Shown here: positions 41,532 to 49,665 of the stretch, piece by piece
Layout of the letters: every line of letters begins with the position of its first letter
Position numbering within the stretch: position 1 is the first letter of the stretch
NCBI GenBank assembly: GCA_002434245.1
Contig: DJJR01000080.1
Span: 77,132 to 141,131 of the forward strand
DNA length: 64,000 nt
From: Pelosinus fermentans
GTDB taxonomy: Bacteria > Bacillota > Negativicutes > DSM-13327
Reading direction: 5' to 3'
Program-made: the position numbers and the translations under genes
Notes under the pieces: model-generated
Database searches by the model: none
What the model was told of the DNA's origin: nothing
Seen by the model: the letters and a program-made list of their open reading frames with translations, nothing else

Positions 41532-42313
41532 TTTATCGTTATGACGGAAGCTTTGACGGGCTGCTCTGCTGCGTATTTGAAAGCTATGATAAAAAAGAAA
41601 TTCCGACAGAAATCATCCTGCCGGATACCTCTCAGACATTTCTCTTCACCGCTAAAGAAATTAAGACTGACATCGAAAAATCAAGCCGAGTACTGGCTTC
41701 CATCCCGGAAAAAATGGGATATGATGCCCTGAATTTCATACGACGCGCCTTCCTAACCTGTGCTGCAAAAAAAGAGCTGTACATCCTTCTATTCCTTCGT
41801 TTGGGTTATCGCTATGGACGATCCATAATGGGTATGTTGACCGATGACACTGTCAATACCCTTTTTAAGGCTGTGAAACATTTAGATAACGAAAGTCACC
41901 TGCTGAAAGGCTTTGTACGTTTTTCCATCTTCAACAATGTTCTGGTTGCCCAAATAGAGCCAAAAAATTACGTACTGCCGCTGATGACTCAGCATTTTAG
42001 CGAACGTTATCCAGAAGAACGTTTTTTCATCTATGATAAAACCCATGGCATGGCATTGGTTTACCAGCCTTACCAATCTGCCATAATTCCAATTGAAGAT
42101 CTTGAGCTTCCTGAACCGGATGAACAAGAACAATCCTACCGGGAACTGTGGAAGCTCTTCTACGATACCATCGAGATACAGGGCCGTCACAACCCTAAAT
42201 GCCGTATGAGCCATATGCCGAAGCGCTACTGGAAGTATATGACAGAATTCGGCAGTTCCCCCAAAAAATCTCACCTGAAACTGGAGGATACCGCCAAGTT
42301 CCTTATACCATAA
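41510..42313 (+). CDS. DUF4130-family putative DNA metabolism protein, radical SAM partner
   Basis: A 267-residue soluble protein starting MFDQSNLIYRYDGSFDGLLC, then CCVFESYDKKEIPTEI. It continues with RAFLTCAAKKELYILLFLRL and KNYVLPLMTQHFSERYPEER, matching the probable DNA metabolism protein family (TIGR03915/DUF4130) that always accompanies the radical SAM gene before it. AGGAGG lies 10 nt upstream, inside the previous gene. The biochemical role is unknown. The gene end overlaps the convergent MATE gene by 11 bp. Confidence 0.87.
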   Translation: MFDQSNLIYRYDGSFDGLLCCVFESYDKKEIPTEIILPDTSQTFLFTAKEIKTDIEKSSRVLASIPEKMGYDALNFIRRAFLTCAAKKELYILLFLRLGYRYGRSIMGMLTDDTVNTLFKAVKHLDNESHLLKGFVRFSIFNNVLVAQIEPKNYVLPLMTQHFSERYPEERFFIYDKTHGMALVYQPYQSAIIPIEDLELPEPDEQEQSYRELWKLFYDTIEIQGRHNPKCRMSHMPKRYWKYMTEFGSSPKKSHLKLEDTAKFLIP

Positions 42314-43634
42314 TCTTGGTCTTCCATGCACCGCTTTTCCAGCGCCATAGCATACACATTCCGCGCAGCCATTCATCGACAAGCATCAGAGCCCAAATTG
42401 CCGGCAGACCGAATCCCAAAATGACTCCCAGATAGTAACCTAACCCGATGGTAACAGACCACATGGAAAGTATGGCAACGATCACAGGAAAATTGACATC
42501 TCCAGCGCCTCGCAAACCATAAATAAAAACAATATTAAACGTTCGCCCCGGCTCTAAAAGAGCATCAATTGCAAAGATCAGAGCACCAAGAGCAATAATC
42601 TTTGCATCTGTGGTAAAGATTCCAATAAGATGATACCTAAATACAAACAACATACCGCCAATGATCCAGGCAGAACCAAAGGCGATCAAAAAATTATGCA
42701 TTCCAGCTTTCTCTGCTTCATCAAACTTTTTAGCTCCTACTAATTGTCCGATCATAATAATATTGGCCTGCCCAATGGCTAAGGAGAACAGAAAGGCCAT
42801 TTTAATAATGGACCAAGCATAGGTGCGGGTAATATACGCGTCGGCTCCCAAATGGACAATAATGATGGTCATAAGCACCGTCTGACTCATGTTATAAGAC
42901 ATGTTTTCCATTGCAGCGGGAAAGCCAATCTTCAATAACTGTTTCAACTGGGTCTTAGGAAATTGAAGTAAATGACGCAGGATATCGAGCTTAAGCAGCT
43001 TAGTAAATAAATATACCAAGGCAGAACACACTGCAATTCCTTTACTGCAAACAGCCGCTATTCCAACGCCGTAAACCCCCATCGCCGGAATTCCTGCTAT
43101 CCCAAGTCCTAGTACCACAGATCCGATCAAATTTAAAACATTCATAAAAGCGGTTATCGCAAGGCACTGCTTGGTTCTCCCAAATCCTTTCAGTATGGCA
43201 TCAGCCGACGACAGCATCGCGTCAAAAAAAATAAAACCACCTGCTAGGAGCAAGTAGGTATGAGCGTAGGATAATAAATTATCAGCAATTCCCATAAACA
43301 TCAACATCTTTTTTCCGCCAATGACTAGCACCAAACTGGCTATCCCGCCCAGAACCGCATTAAATAGCAGGGATACAGCAGCGACTTTATCAATTTCTTC
43401 CGGTCTTTTGGCCCCTACATTCTGCGCCACTAAAACCGACGTTCCCATGGAAATGATGGCAAATACAAGAAGAAAATTCCATAAGATTTGAATTGTAGCT
43501 TCCACAGCTGCTGCAGCAACACTGTCATACTTGCTTAATATAAATACATTTACAAACCCTACCAACGTAATCAGAAATAATTCCAGAAATATCGGCCAGG
43601 CAAGTTTAAATAACGATAACTGGCTCACAGCCAT
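42303..43634 (-). CDS. MATE-family efflux transporter
   Basis: A roughly 443-residue, 12-helix MatE-domain transporter. LAWPIFLELFLITLVGFVNV at the start, ISMGTSVLVAQNVGAKRPEE and IGQLVGAKKFDEAEKAG mark the two repeats. It exports drugs or metabolites using Na+ or H+. The start is uncertain: GTG 43628 has a GGGGGG box 7 nt upstream, ATG 43634 is close to it, and the frame is open to 43718 with unlikely sequence. The gene end overlaps the DUF4130 gene. A dispersed repeat begins just beyond the open-frame limit. Confidence 0.88.
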   Translation of the reverse strand: MAVSQLSLFKLAWPIFLELFLITLVGFVNVFILSKYDSVAAAAVEATIQILWNFLLVFAIISMGTSVLVAQNVGAKRPEEIDKVAAVSLLFNAVLGGIASLVLVIGGKKMLMFMGIADNLLSYAHTYLLLAGGFIFFDAMLSSADAILKGFGRTKQCLAITAFMNVLNLIGSVVLGLGIAGIPAMGVYGVGIAAVCSKGIAVCSALVYLFTKLLKLDILRHLLQFPKTQLKQLLKIGFPAAMENMSYNMSQTVLMTIIIVHLGADAYITRTYAWSIIKMAFLFSLAIGQANIIMIGQLVGAKKFDEAEKAGMHNFLIAFGSAWIIGGMLFVFRYHLIGIFTTDAKIIALGALIFAIDALLEPGRTFNIVFIYGLRGAGDVNFPVIVAILSMWSVTIGLGYYLGVILGFGLPAIWALMLVDEWLRGMCMLWRWKSGAWKTKIMV

Positions 43635-43720
43635 TCCCCCCATGCAACACAAACAGGATTCCAAATACAATTTATTTATCCTATCAGAAAACTGTGAGAT
43701 TGTCAAAATTTCATGCATCC

Positions 43721-43855
43721 TAAGAAAACGCTGGCGCGTCTTTTAAAACATATAAAAACAGAATCGAACCGCAGAGGCGCAGAGAACACTGAGAAAAGAT
43801 AGATCGGGTTAAAAACCTCTGTGCTCTCTGCGAACTCTGTGGTTCAATATTCTCT
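43721..43855. repeat. GAACCGCAGAG-type dispersed palindromic repeat, copy 1
   Basis: The left part (TAAGAAAA near 43721 through GCGTCTTTTAAAA and ATATA) is shared with copy 2. The core GAACCGCAGAGGCGCAGAGA (43766-43785) pairs imperfectly with CTCTGCGAACTCTGTGGTTC (43826-43845). It sits between the MATE gene and the CGGC-domain gene. Confidence 0.8.
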
Positions 43856-44203
43856 TTACTTAATAACTACTTTCTTCATGATAATCGTCTCTTGTCCCTT
43901 GCCTTCTTTTGATCCATGGGTATATCCTACGACATCAAAATGCTCGCTTAGACGCTTTGCCAATGCCTCATAGTTAGCGGCTTTCCCCCGCATACAGGTA
44001 GACAAATGCACCACATCTACGCCATTTTTGATCATCGTCTTAATCTTATGATCAATATCACCGTCAGCATGAGAAAAAGTGATCAGTTCAATATCGCCCT
44101 CATATCCGGCAAAAGCATCCTTTCTTTGAAAGAAGGCATTAAGACAGCCTTTACCGGTACAGCGCTTCATGGTTTCTTCTCTGACTAATATAGCAACTTT
44201 CAT
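43856..44203 (-). CDS. CGGC-domain protein
   Basis: A 115-residue protein of the CGGC family: MKVAILVREETMKRCTGKGC with Cys at 15 and 20, LSTCMRGKAANY in the middle and VGYTHGSKEG at the end. Conserved cysteines suggest metal or redox chemistry, but the family has no known function. AAGGTGAG precedes the ATG. Its stop codon lies at the edge of the dispersed repeat. It is followed upstream by a DsbA-type gene on the same strand, 58 bp away, so a shared redox context is possible. Confidence 0.85.
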   Translation of the reverse strand: MKVAILVREETMKRCTGKGCLNAFFQRKDAFAGYEGDIELITFSHADGDIDHKIKTMIKNGVDVVHLSTCMRGKAANYEALAKRLSEHFDVVGYTHGSKEGKGQETIIMKKVVIK

Positions 44204-44261
44204 GACTCACCTTCATTTTTAACATTTTCGAAACACCTCATATCTATCGAAATAACTTGAT

Positions 44262-44870
44262 CTACCGTTTTAAAGCTGACAAGGTCACTAGTGTCTTTTC
44301 AAAAACTTCGTAAGTCAAGGCTCCTTCTAATACTTTTTCTGCCCCACTAAAGATAGTCGGAACCCATTCCAGCTGCTTGTCCATACATTCTTGATCTGTT
44401 TTCAGCAATATTGGAAGATAGCGCTCACTTGTCACTGCCTGTTCAAATGCTGCTGTATCCAGGCCAATCTGACTGGCAATGCCGATTAACACCTCTATAT
44501 CACCGATATTTTTATCTAACACATAGCTGGTTCGATAAACCTGGGCAACCCATTCTTGCACTTTACCGTTGTCCCGGGCAAATTCCAATCCCTGCAAAGC
44601 CAGCCGCGTATTCGGCACCAACAGCTTATTTCCCGGTACAAGACCGGCTGGTGCACCAAGGGCATTCAATTTCTCTACTCTTTCACTAAATACAATACCA
44701 GGCACGACATCTTGGATCATCCGGCCGTCTTTTGGAAGATCAGGATGTATTTCCCAGCCAACCCAGTCATCAGCCAGATCAATTGTCTCTTTTAGCTTTT
44801 GAACAAATCCCCATGCAATGTAGCAGTATGGACAAGAAAAATCAAAAATAATACGTAATGGTAAAGCCAT
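44262..44870 (-). CDS. DsbA-family (FrnE-like) thiol oxidoreductase, cytoplasmic
   Basis: A 202-residue thioredoxin-fold protein with the active site CPYC at residues 13-16 (IIFDFSCPYCYIAW) and a large helical insertion. LEFARDNGKVQEWVAQVYRT and VPTIFSGAEKVLEGAL (cis-Pro loop) fit the DsbA/FrnE branch. No signal peptide, so it acts in the cytoplasm. AGGAGGAG precedes the ATG. Its role is probably disulfide exchange or isomerisation; FrnE relatives are also annotated as 2-hydroxychromene-2-carboxylate isomerase-like. Confidence 0.87.
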   Translation of the reverse strand: MALPLRIIFDFSCPYCYIAWGFVQKLKETIDLADDWVGWEIHPDLPKDGRMIQDVVPGIVFSERVEKLNALGAPAGLVPGNKLLVPNTRLALQGLEFARDNGKVQEWVAQVYRTSYVLDKNIGDIEVLIGIASQIGLDTAAFEQAVTSERYLPILLKTDQECMDKQLEWVPTIFSGAEKVLEGALTYEVFEKTLVTLSALKR

Positions 44871-44957
44871 ATGTATCTCCTCCTACTATCATGTATTGTA
44901 TTCTCGAAGAACAATCAAAAAATCTCTATTTCTATTTTATTCTATTTCTCATTTTAC

Positions 44958-44998
44958 ATACAAACTCCTGCAAGATCATTCCTGCAGGAGTTACTATT
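44958..44998 (-). repeat. TCCTGCA-type hairpin, copy e (terminator of QueG-like gene)
   Basis: ACTCCTGCA and TGCAGGAGT arms preceded by ATACAA, immediately after the minus-strand stop at 44998. Fifth copy of the family. Confidence 0.72.
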
Positions 44999-45801
44999 TA
45001 TCCCTCTTGTCTCATAGAACTTGCTTGTATGCGGGGAATACTCGCTTCACAAGGCACAGCCGTCTGACATTTTCCACAACCGTATCTGGGACGATAGCGC
45101 GCCAATACACGGTCAAGGTAATCGGAGCAAACTGCATTATCCTTACCTTGCTCATTGATCGCCAACGGAGGGCAGCGCAAGATACAAGCACCGCATTTTG
45201 TGCAATGCTCATCAATTGCAGTATACTGCCGCTCAGTAGGATCAATGGCAGCATCTACAATGATACTGCCAATCCTGCCGGCGGAACCATGGGCTGTAAT
45301 TAATGACCGATTCAGGCTGAAGGTTCCTAAACCAGCTACAAAGGCAACATGTCGTTCTGACCAATTACTGCGGCGATTCACCACACTAAAACGAGAATCC
45401 ATAACGGGAACAAGAGCTTTTATTCCAGAGCCTTCTAAAAACTCTACTAAATAGTTACTCAAAGAGTTATTGAACTGCTCTCCTTCATAGCGACCATACA
45501 TCCATTCCCGAGCAGCTGTCCCTAATTTTCGATTCGCTTCACGGACTCTTTTCGTGAAGGGCAAAAAATAAGATATAACCGACTTGGCACCTTCTAACCA
45601 CTCTTGGGGCATTCGATGCTGCGGACCTACAACCTCTTTTTCCTTTAACTTTGCAAATAATGGGTCAAAGGCATCTGCTGCTGCAAAGAGCGGTGCATCA
45701 AAAAGCTGCAGCGAATCTAACTCTGCAATCGTATTCAGCGGACTATCCTTTGTGAAGGACCACGCAGCATCTTGTATCCCCTGTAATGTTATTCCTGTCA
45801 T
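44998..45801 (-). CDS. QueG-like 4Fe-4S protein (epoxyqueuosine-reductase related)
   Basis: A 267-residue iron-sulfur protein. The first motif is CTKCGACILRCPP, and further cysteines (CSDYLD, YGCGKCQTAVPCE) complete two [4Fe-4S] clusters. Upstream, KSVISYFLPFTKRVREANRK and AGLGTFSLNRSLITAHGSAG are the cobalamin-domain features of QueG-type proteins. It is shorter than true QueG (about 350-380) and lacks the HEAT-like C-terminus, so another reductive role is likely. GGGGGG precedes the ATG. A 12-bp perfect palindrome lies just upstream. Confidence 0.82.
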   Translation of the reverse strand: MTGITLQGIQDAAWSFTKDSPLNTIAELDSLQLFDAPLFAAADAFDPLFAKLKEKEVVGPQHRMPQEWLEGAKSVISYFLPFTKRVREANRKLGTAAREWMYGRYEGEQFNNSLSNYLVEFLEGSGIKALVPVMDSRFSVVNRRSNWSERHVAFVAGLGTFSLNRSLITAHGSAGRIGSIIVDAAIDPTERQYTAIDEHCTKCGACILRCPPLAINEQGKDNAVCSDYLDRVLARYRPRYGCGKCQTAVPCEASIPRIQASSMRQEG

Positions 45802-45818
45802 ACATCATTCCCCCCATT

Positions 45819-45852
45819 CATTGGGTCACCTAAAAACAACGGTGACCCAATG
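45819..45852. promoter_or_regulatory. Palindrome between QueG-like and LysR genes
   Basis: CATTGGGTCACC (45819-45830) and GGTGACCCAATG (45841-45852), perfect 12-bp arms with a 10-nt centre, 18 bp upstream of the QueG-like ATG and divergent from a LysR gene. An operator or 5'-leader hairpin. Confidence 0.55.
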
Positions 45853-45965
45853 TACTAGCACTTTTCTAATTTTATTGTACTATATCTCTATAATTCTGTA
45901 TAATTGAAATAAGAGAATCATTATATCAATATTATTGAACTATAAACATTGGAGTGATAACAACT

Positions 45966-46847
45966 ATGGATCTACGAGGACTCAAAACATTCCTAACGAT
46001 TGTAAAACTGGGGAGTTTCCAACATGCCGCCCAAGAGCTTCGCTATGCACAATCCACTGTAACAATGCAAATTCAAAAATTAGAGCGAGATTTGGGAGTC
46101 ACCTTGTTTGAACGGGGGAAAAGCTTTCGCCTGACAGAAGCAGGAAGAATCTGCAGCGAACAATCCGCCCATATCCTGCGAGATGTCGATCAATTACAAA
46201 GTACTATGAGCGATATCACCCTCGGAGAATCCGGCTCCATTTTAATAGGTGCTATAGAACCTGCTGCAAGTTTTCGATTGCCTAATATTCTGGCTGCCTT
46301 CATGGAGCGCCATCCAAAAGTACAAATATCAATTCAAATTGGAAATACATGCACCTTAACGGAACTGACTCTAAAAGGCGAAATCGACTTTGCTATTTCT
46401 TCTGTACCATCAACCAGCTCTGGCTTAACGTTTGAGCCTTTATTTTCTGAGCCTCTTGTATTGCTGGTTCCTTCTATGAATCCTCTTTCAGTAATAGAAG
46501 ATATCAAGATACAGGATTTAAAAGGCGAGCGATTTCTAGTTACCTCCCGAGAATGTGTATTTCGAAAGAAACTCTCCATTCTATTACAAAAGATAGGCAC
46601 TTCTTACTCAACACTTGAAATCAACAGTTTAGCTGCACTTAAGTATTATGTCCAAGCAAATCATGGCATTGCCCTGGTTCCCGCAGCCAACGTCACACCA
46701 GCTCCTGCTGGTACGGCAGTAAAAATAGTACAAGATTTGAATCTGGATCTAGAAGTTGGCTTTTTGCGCAGCTCTGAAAGAAGCACCTTTGGCATAGCTG
46801 AAGAAAAGCTTTTCACTTTCTTAAGAAAATCCTTATGCGTCTTTTAA
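45966..46847 (+). CDS. LysR-family transcriptional regulator
   Basis: A 293-residue LysR protein: helix-turn-helix in residues 1-60 (DLRGLKTFLTIVKLGSFQHA; YAQSTVTMQIQKLERDLG) and an effector domain with ITLGESGSILIGAIEPAASF. ATG 45966 has GGAGTG 9 nt upstream; the open frame begins at 45954. It is divergent from the QueG-like gene, a probable target. The last nine codons (LRKSLCVF and stop) lie inside sequence shared with dispersed repeat copy 1, so the original C-terminus may have been replaced by repeat sequence. Confidence 0.87.
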   Translation: MDLRGLKTFLTIVKLGSFQHAAQELRYAQSTVTMQIQKLERDLGVTLFERGKSFRLTEAGRICSEQSAHILRDVDQLQSTMSDITLGESGSILIGAIEPAASFRLPNILAAFMERHPKVQISIQIGNTCTLTELTLKGEIDFAISSVPSTSSGLTFEPLFSEPLVLLVPSMNPLSVIEDIKIQDLKGERFLVTSRECVFRKKLSILLQKIGTSYSTLEINSLAALKYYVQANHGIALVPAANVTPAPAGTAVKIVQDLNLDLEVGFLRSSERSTFGIAEEKLFTFLRKSLCVF

Positions 46848-46966
46848 AATATATATAACACATCCGAACCGCAGAGGCGCAGAGAACACAGAGAAAGAAT
46901 AATTAATAGGATTTAAAGAATCCCCCTCAGCGCGCTCTGCGTCTCTGCGGTTCAATCATTCTTTCC
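46822..46966. repeat. GAACCGCAGAG-type dispersed palindromic repeat, copy 2
   Basis: GAACCGCAGAGGCGCAGAGA (46866-46885) pairs with CTCTGCGTCTCTGCGGTTC (46935-46953). The left flank from TAAGAAAA (46822) is shared with copy 1 and overlaps the end of the LysR gene. Confidence 0.8.
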
Positions 46967-46979
46967 CGACTCTCTTTCG

Positions 46980-47016
46980 CAAAGTAGACAAAGGATTATA
47001 TTCTTTGTCTACTTTG
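46980..47016 (+). terminator. Hairpin after the LysR gene
   Basis: CAAAGTAGACAAAG (46980-46993) and CTTTGTCTACTTTG (47003-47016), perfect 14-bp arms. It follows the repeat and precedes the esterase terminator. Confidence 0.55.
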
Positions 47017-47041
47017 TGTGCCACGGACGGAAATAATAAAA

Positions 47042-47080
47042 AATGACCAGCTGCTCTATCTTCTAGAGAAGCTGGTCATC
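47042..47080 (-). terminator. Terminator overlapping the end of the esterase gene
   Basis: ATGACCAGCT and AGCTGGTCAT arms. The esterase stop codon at 47056-47058 lies inside the hairpin loop. Confidence 0.7.
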
Positions 47081-47817
47081 TTTATGGGAAATAACCATTG
47101 TAATGCTGTTGGGAAACGCTTCAGAAAGAAGGAGTGCCCATGGTCCTCGCCTTCGTGGGTAACAAACTGACAATGGTTCTGGGAAAACCCTTTATCTAAT
47201 AAAATCGCATACGCTTCTTGATTCTTTGCGACCATGTTTCTTTGCTCATTATCTTTTCTCGTTCCCTCTAATGATCCAACGTCCATGTAAATCCTGCGTC
47301 CGAAATGTACAATATCCGCTGAACGCATAAATTCAATAAATCCTGCATACCAAAAAGAGCCTGAGATCGAAGCAATCCTGCCAAAAACCTCGGGATACAG
47401 GTACGCTGCGTACATCGAAATCAATCCCCCAAAGGATGCACCTGCAATTGCTGTATTTTCCGGATTCCTCATCGTACGATACTTCTCATCGATGTACGGT
47501 TTCAGCTCCTTTACCAAAAAAGCAAGATACCGGGCTCCCTGACCGCCAAAGTCAGAAAATCCTGCTGTTACCGCTTTCGCAAACCAAGGACTATACTCAT
47601 CGTTGCGATTATCCGGTTTAATGCCTACAAAGATACAGCCCTGCAGTTCTTTTGTAATCATCATTTCTTCTAATTCACTCAGACAGTCGCGAAACAGGTA
47701 ACCACCATCCTGCAGATAAACAACAGGAAAATGCTCCTCATGCATATCATAGGATGGCGGCAGGTAAATACAAATTTCGCTGCTCATAAAAGTGGTAAGA
47801 ATCAGCGTTCCCTTCAT
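47056..47817 (-). CDS. Siderophore esterase (Fes/BesA/IroE-like)
   Basis: A 253-residue alpha/beta hydrolase of the putative-esterase (PF00756) family. FPVVYLQDGGYLFRDCLSEL, AIAGASFGGLISMYAAYLYP (nucleophile Ser in GASFGG), IYMDVGSLEGT and the His of THEGEDHGHSFFLKRF complete the triad. No signal peptide, so it acts in the cytoplasm. It overlaps the siderophore ABC ATPase gene (ATGA) and is the last gene of the uptake operon. Family members linearise trilactone siderophores such as bacillibactin to release iron. The exact siderophore is inferred, not proven. Confidence 0.85.
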   Translation of the reverse strand: MKGTLILTTFMSSEICIYLPPSYDMHEEHFPVVYLQDGGYLFRDCLSELEEMMITKELQGCIFVGIKPDNRNDEYSPWFAKAVTAGFSDFGGQGARYLAFLVKELKPYIDEKYRTMRNPENTAIAGASFGGLISMYAAYLYPEVFGRIASISGSFWYAGFIEFMRSADIVHFGRRIYMDVGSLEGTRKDNEQRNMVAKNQEAYAILLDKGFSQNHCQFVTHEGEDHGHSFFLKRFPTALQWLFPIKMTSFSRR

Positions 47818-48635
47818 GCCTCGCCCCCTATTGTTTCCTTCTCGGTCTGCAGATTATCGTAACTAAAACAAACAGGGACTCCATCCCGAGGATCAAGCAT
47901 CACCCTGGCATCAATACAAAAAACTTGTTTTAATACTTCTGGCGTGATCATTTCCTGAGGACTGCCCAATGCAACGATATGCCCCTCCTTCATAGCAACA
48001 ATCTCATGAGAAAAACGGGCTGCGTGGTTAATATCATGCAGCACCATAACAATGGTGCACTGCCTCTGACGATTTAACTGCTGCACGATCTTCAGCACTT
48101 CTAACTGATGCACCATATCCAAATAGGTAGTCGGTTCATCCAATAGAAGAATTGCCGTTTCTTGTGCCAATGCCATCGCCAGCCATACCTTCTGCCGCTC
48201 TCCTCCTGACAAGCTGCCCAGCTCCCGCTGGCGAAAAGAAATCGTTTTGGTAATATCCATAGCCCATTCAATGGCCTTTTGATCAGCTATTGCGCTTTTT
48301 TGTCCTTGATTGAGATGGGGAAACCGTCCGTATGCAACCAATTCTTCAACTGTCAACTCATTAGGTCCCACTGGATTTTGGGGAAGAAGTGTGAGTTTCT
48401 TAGCAATTTCCCGGGTAGCAAGGCTTCTTAAATCCTGGTTATATAAAAAGACGTTTCCTGCCTTTTGTTTAAGAATCCGTCCCATGGTTTTCAATAGTGT
48501 TGATTTACCACAACCATTTGGACCAATAATCGTAGTGATTTTCCCTTCTTTCACAGAAAAATCAAGATCCTGGAAAACCGTATGCTGCTCATAGCCCGCC
48601 TGCAGTTTTTCGGTTCTAAGTATACTCATATCCAT
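47814..48635 (-). CDS. Iron-siderophore ABC transporter ATP-binding protein
   Basis: A 273-residue FecE/FhuC-type ATPase. Walker A GPNGCGKST (about 38-46), FPHLNQGQKSAIADQ, signature LGSLSGGERQKVW, Walker B ILLLDEPTTYLD and HDINHAARFSHE are all typical. ATG 48635 with AGAGGA upstream is the true start; the frame is open farther. It is the fourth gene of SBP-permease-permease-ATPase-esterase. It overlaps neighbours at the C-terminal side (ATGA). Confidence 0.93.
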   Translation of the reverse strand: MDMSILRTEKLQAGYEQHTVFQDLDFSVKEGKITTIIGPNGCGKSTLLKTMGRILKQKAGNVFLYNQDLRSLATREIAKKLTLLPQNPVGPNELTVEELVAYGRFPHLNQGQKSAIADQKAIEWAMDITKTISFRQRELGSLSGGERQKVWLAMALAQETAILLLDEPTTYLDMVHQLEVLKIVQQLNRQRQCTIVMVLHDINHAARFSHEIVAMKEGHIVALGSPQEMITPEVLKQVFCIDARVMLDPRDGVPVCFSYDNLQTEKETIGGEA

Positions 48636-48645
48636 ACACATCCTC

Positions 48646-49665
48646 TTAGGCTTTACTTCTAAATAATAAATAAATAAAATAAGGTACTCCAATCAGGGAT
48701 ATGATTGTCCCTGTAGCGATTTCTGCCGGTGCAAAGATGTTTTTGGCGATAAAATCTGCCACTATCACAAGAAGCATGCCTAACATTGCACATAGAGGAA
48801 TCATTTGCTGATGGCGAATACCCGTCAGGGATTTGGCTAAATGAGGAACAATTAAACCTACAAACCCGATGCTCCCGGACACAGAAACACAGGCACTAAC
48901 CAGCCCAGTGCTGCAAAGCAATAAAATAACCTGCTCTCTCCCCACAGAAACACCCAGGCTTTTGACGCTGCTTTCCTCTAGTTGGAACAAATCAAGAATG
49001 TGGGCTTTCCAGAAAATGATAGGCAGTAAAAATAAGAACCAAGGCAATATGGAGATGCTATATTGCCAATTGGCATGAAACAGACTGCCGACGCTCCAAA
49101 CTGTCGCTGTATGAAAATCTGTAGGATCCATCTTTAATGTAATATACAATGAAAGTGCCGCAAAACCAGAACCAAGGGCAATTCCCGTTAACAAAAAGCG
49201 TTGAGAATCCAGCCTCCCATTTTTCCATGAAAGAAGATATACCAAAATGGAAGCAGCTAATCCTCCAATTAAACCAAAAAAGGGCATAGCCAGTATCGAA
49301 AACCAATCCGATCCAGCAAGTTTCCCCTGATAAAAGAACATAAATACAACAATGGCAAGACCCGCTCCAGCATTGATGCCTAAGATGCCAGGATCAGCCA
49401 GCCCATTTCGGGAAACACCTTGTAATACAGCTCCGGCGACCCCCAGACCCACCCCTACCAACCCGGCAATCACGATTCTGGGCAGGCGGAATTGATAAAT
49501 CAGCACATCATATTCTCCGTTTCCCTGACTAAACAGCGTCTTAACGACCTCAGCAAAAGTAAGATCAAAGATTCCATAACTAAGGCTTATATAAATAGCA
49601 GCCACAATTAACCCCAGAGCAGTAAGCATGATTCCCACAAAACGCTCCTGACTGTATTTAAGCAT
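48646..49665 (-). CDS. Iron-siderophore ABC transporter permease (FecD-like)
   Basis: A 339-residue FecCD-family permease with about nine helices. LPRIVIAGLVGVGLGVAGAV, LQGVSRNGLADPGILGINAG and SVSGSIGFVGLIVPHLAKSL are signature motifs. It overlaps the preceding permease gene by 8 bp and pairs with it as a heterodimeric channel. C-terminal LIGVPYFIYLLF is typical. Confidence 0.92.
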   Translation of the reverse strand: MLKYSQERFVGIMLTALGLIVAAIYISLSYGIFDLTFAEVVKTLFSQGNGEYDVLIYQFRLPRIVIAGLVGVGLGVAGAVLQGVSRNGLADPGILGINAGAGLAIVVFMFFYQGKLAGSDWFSILAMPFFGLIGGLAASILVYLLSWKNGRLDSQRFLLTGIALGSGFAALSLYITLKMDPTDFHTATVWSVGSLFHANWQYSISILPWFLFLLPIIFWKAHILDLFQLEESSVKSLGVSVGREQVILLLCSTGLVSACVSVSGSIGFVGLIVPHLAKSLTGIRHQQMIPLCAMLGMLLVIVADFIAKNIFAPAEIATGTIISLIGVPYFIYLLFRSKA

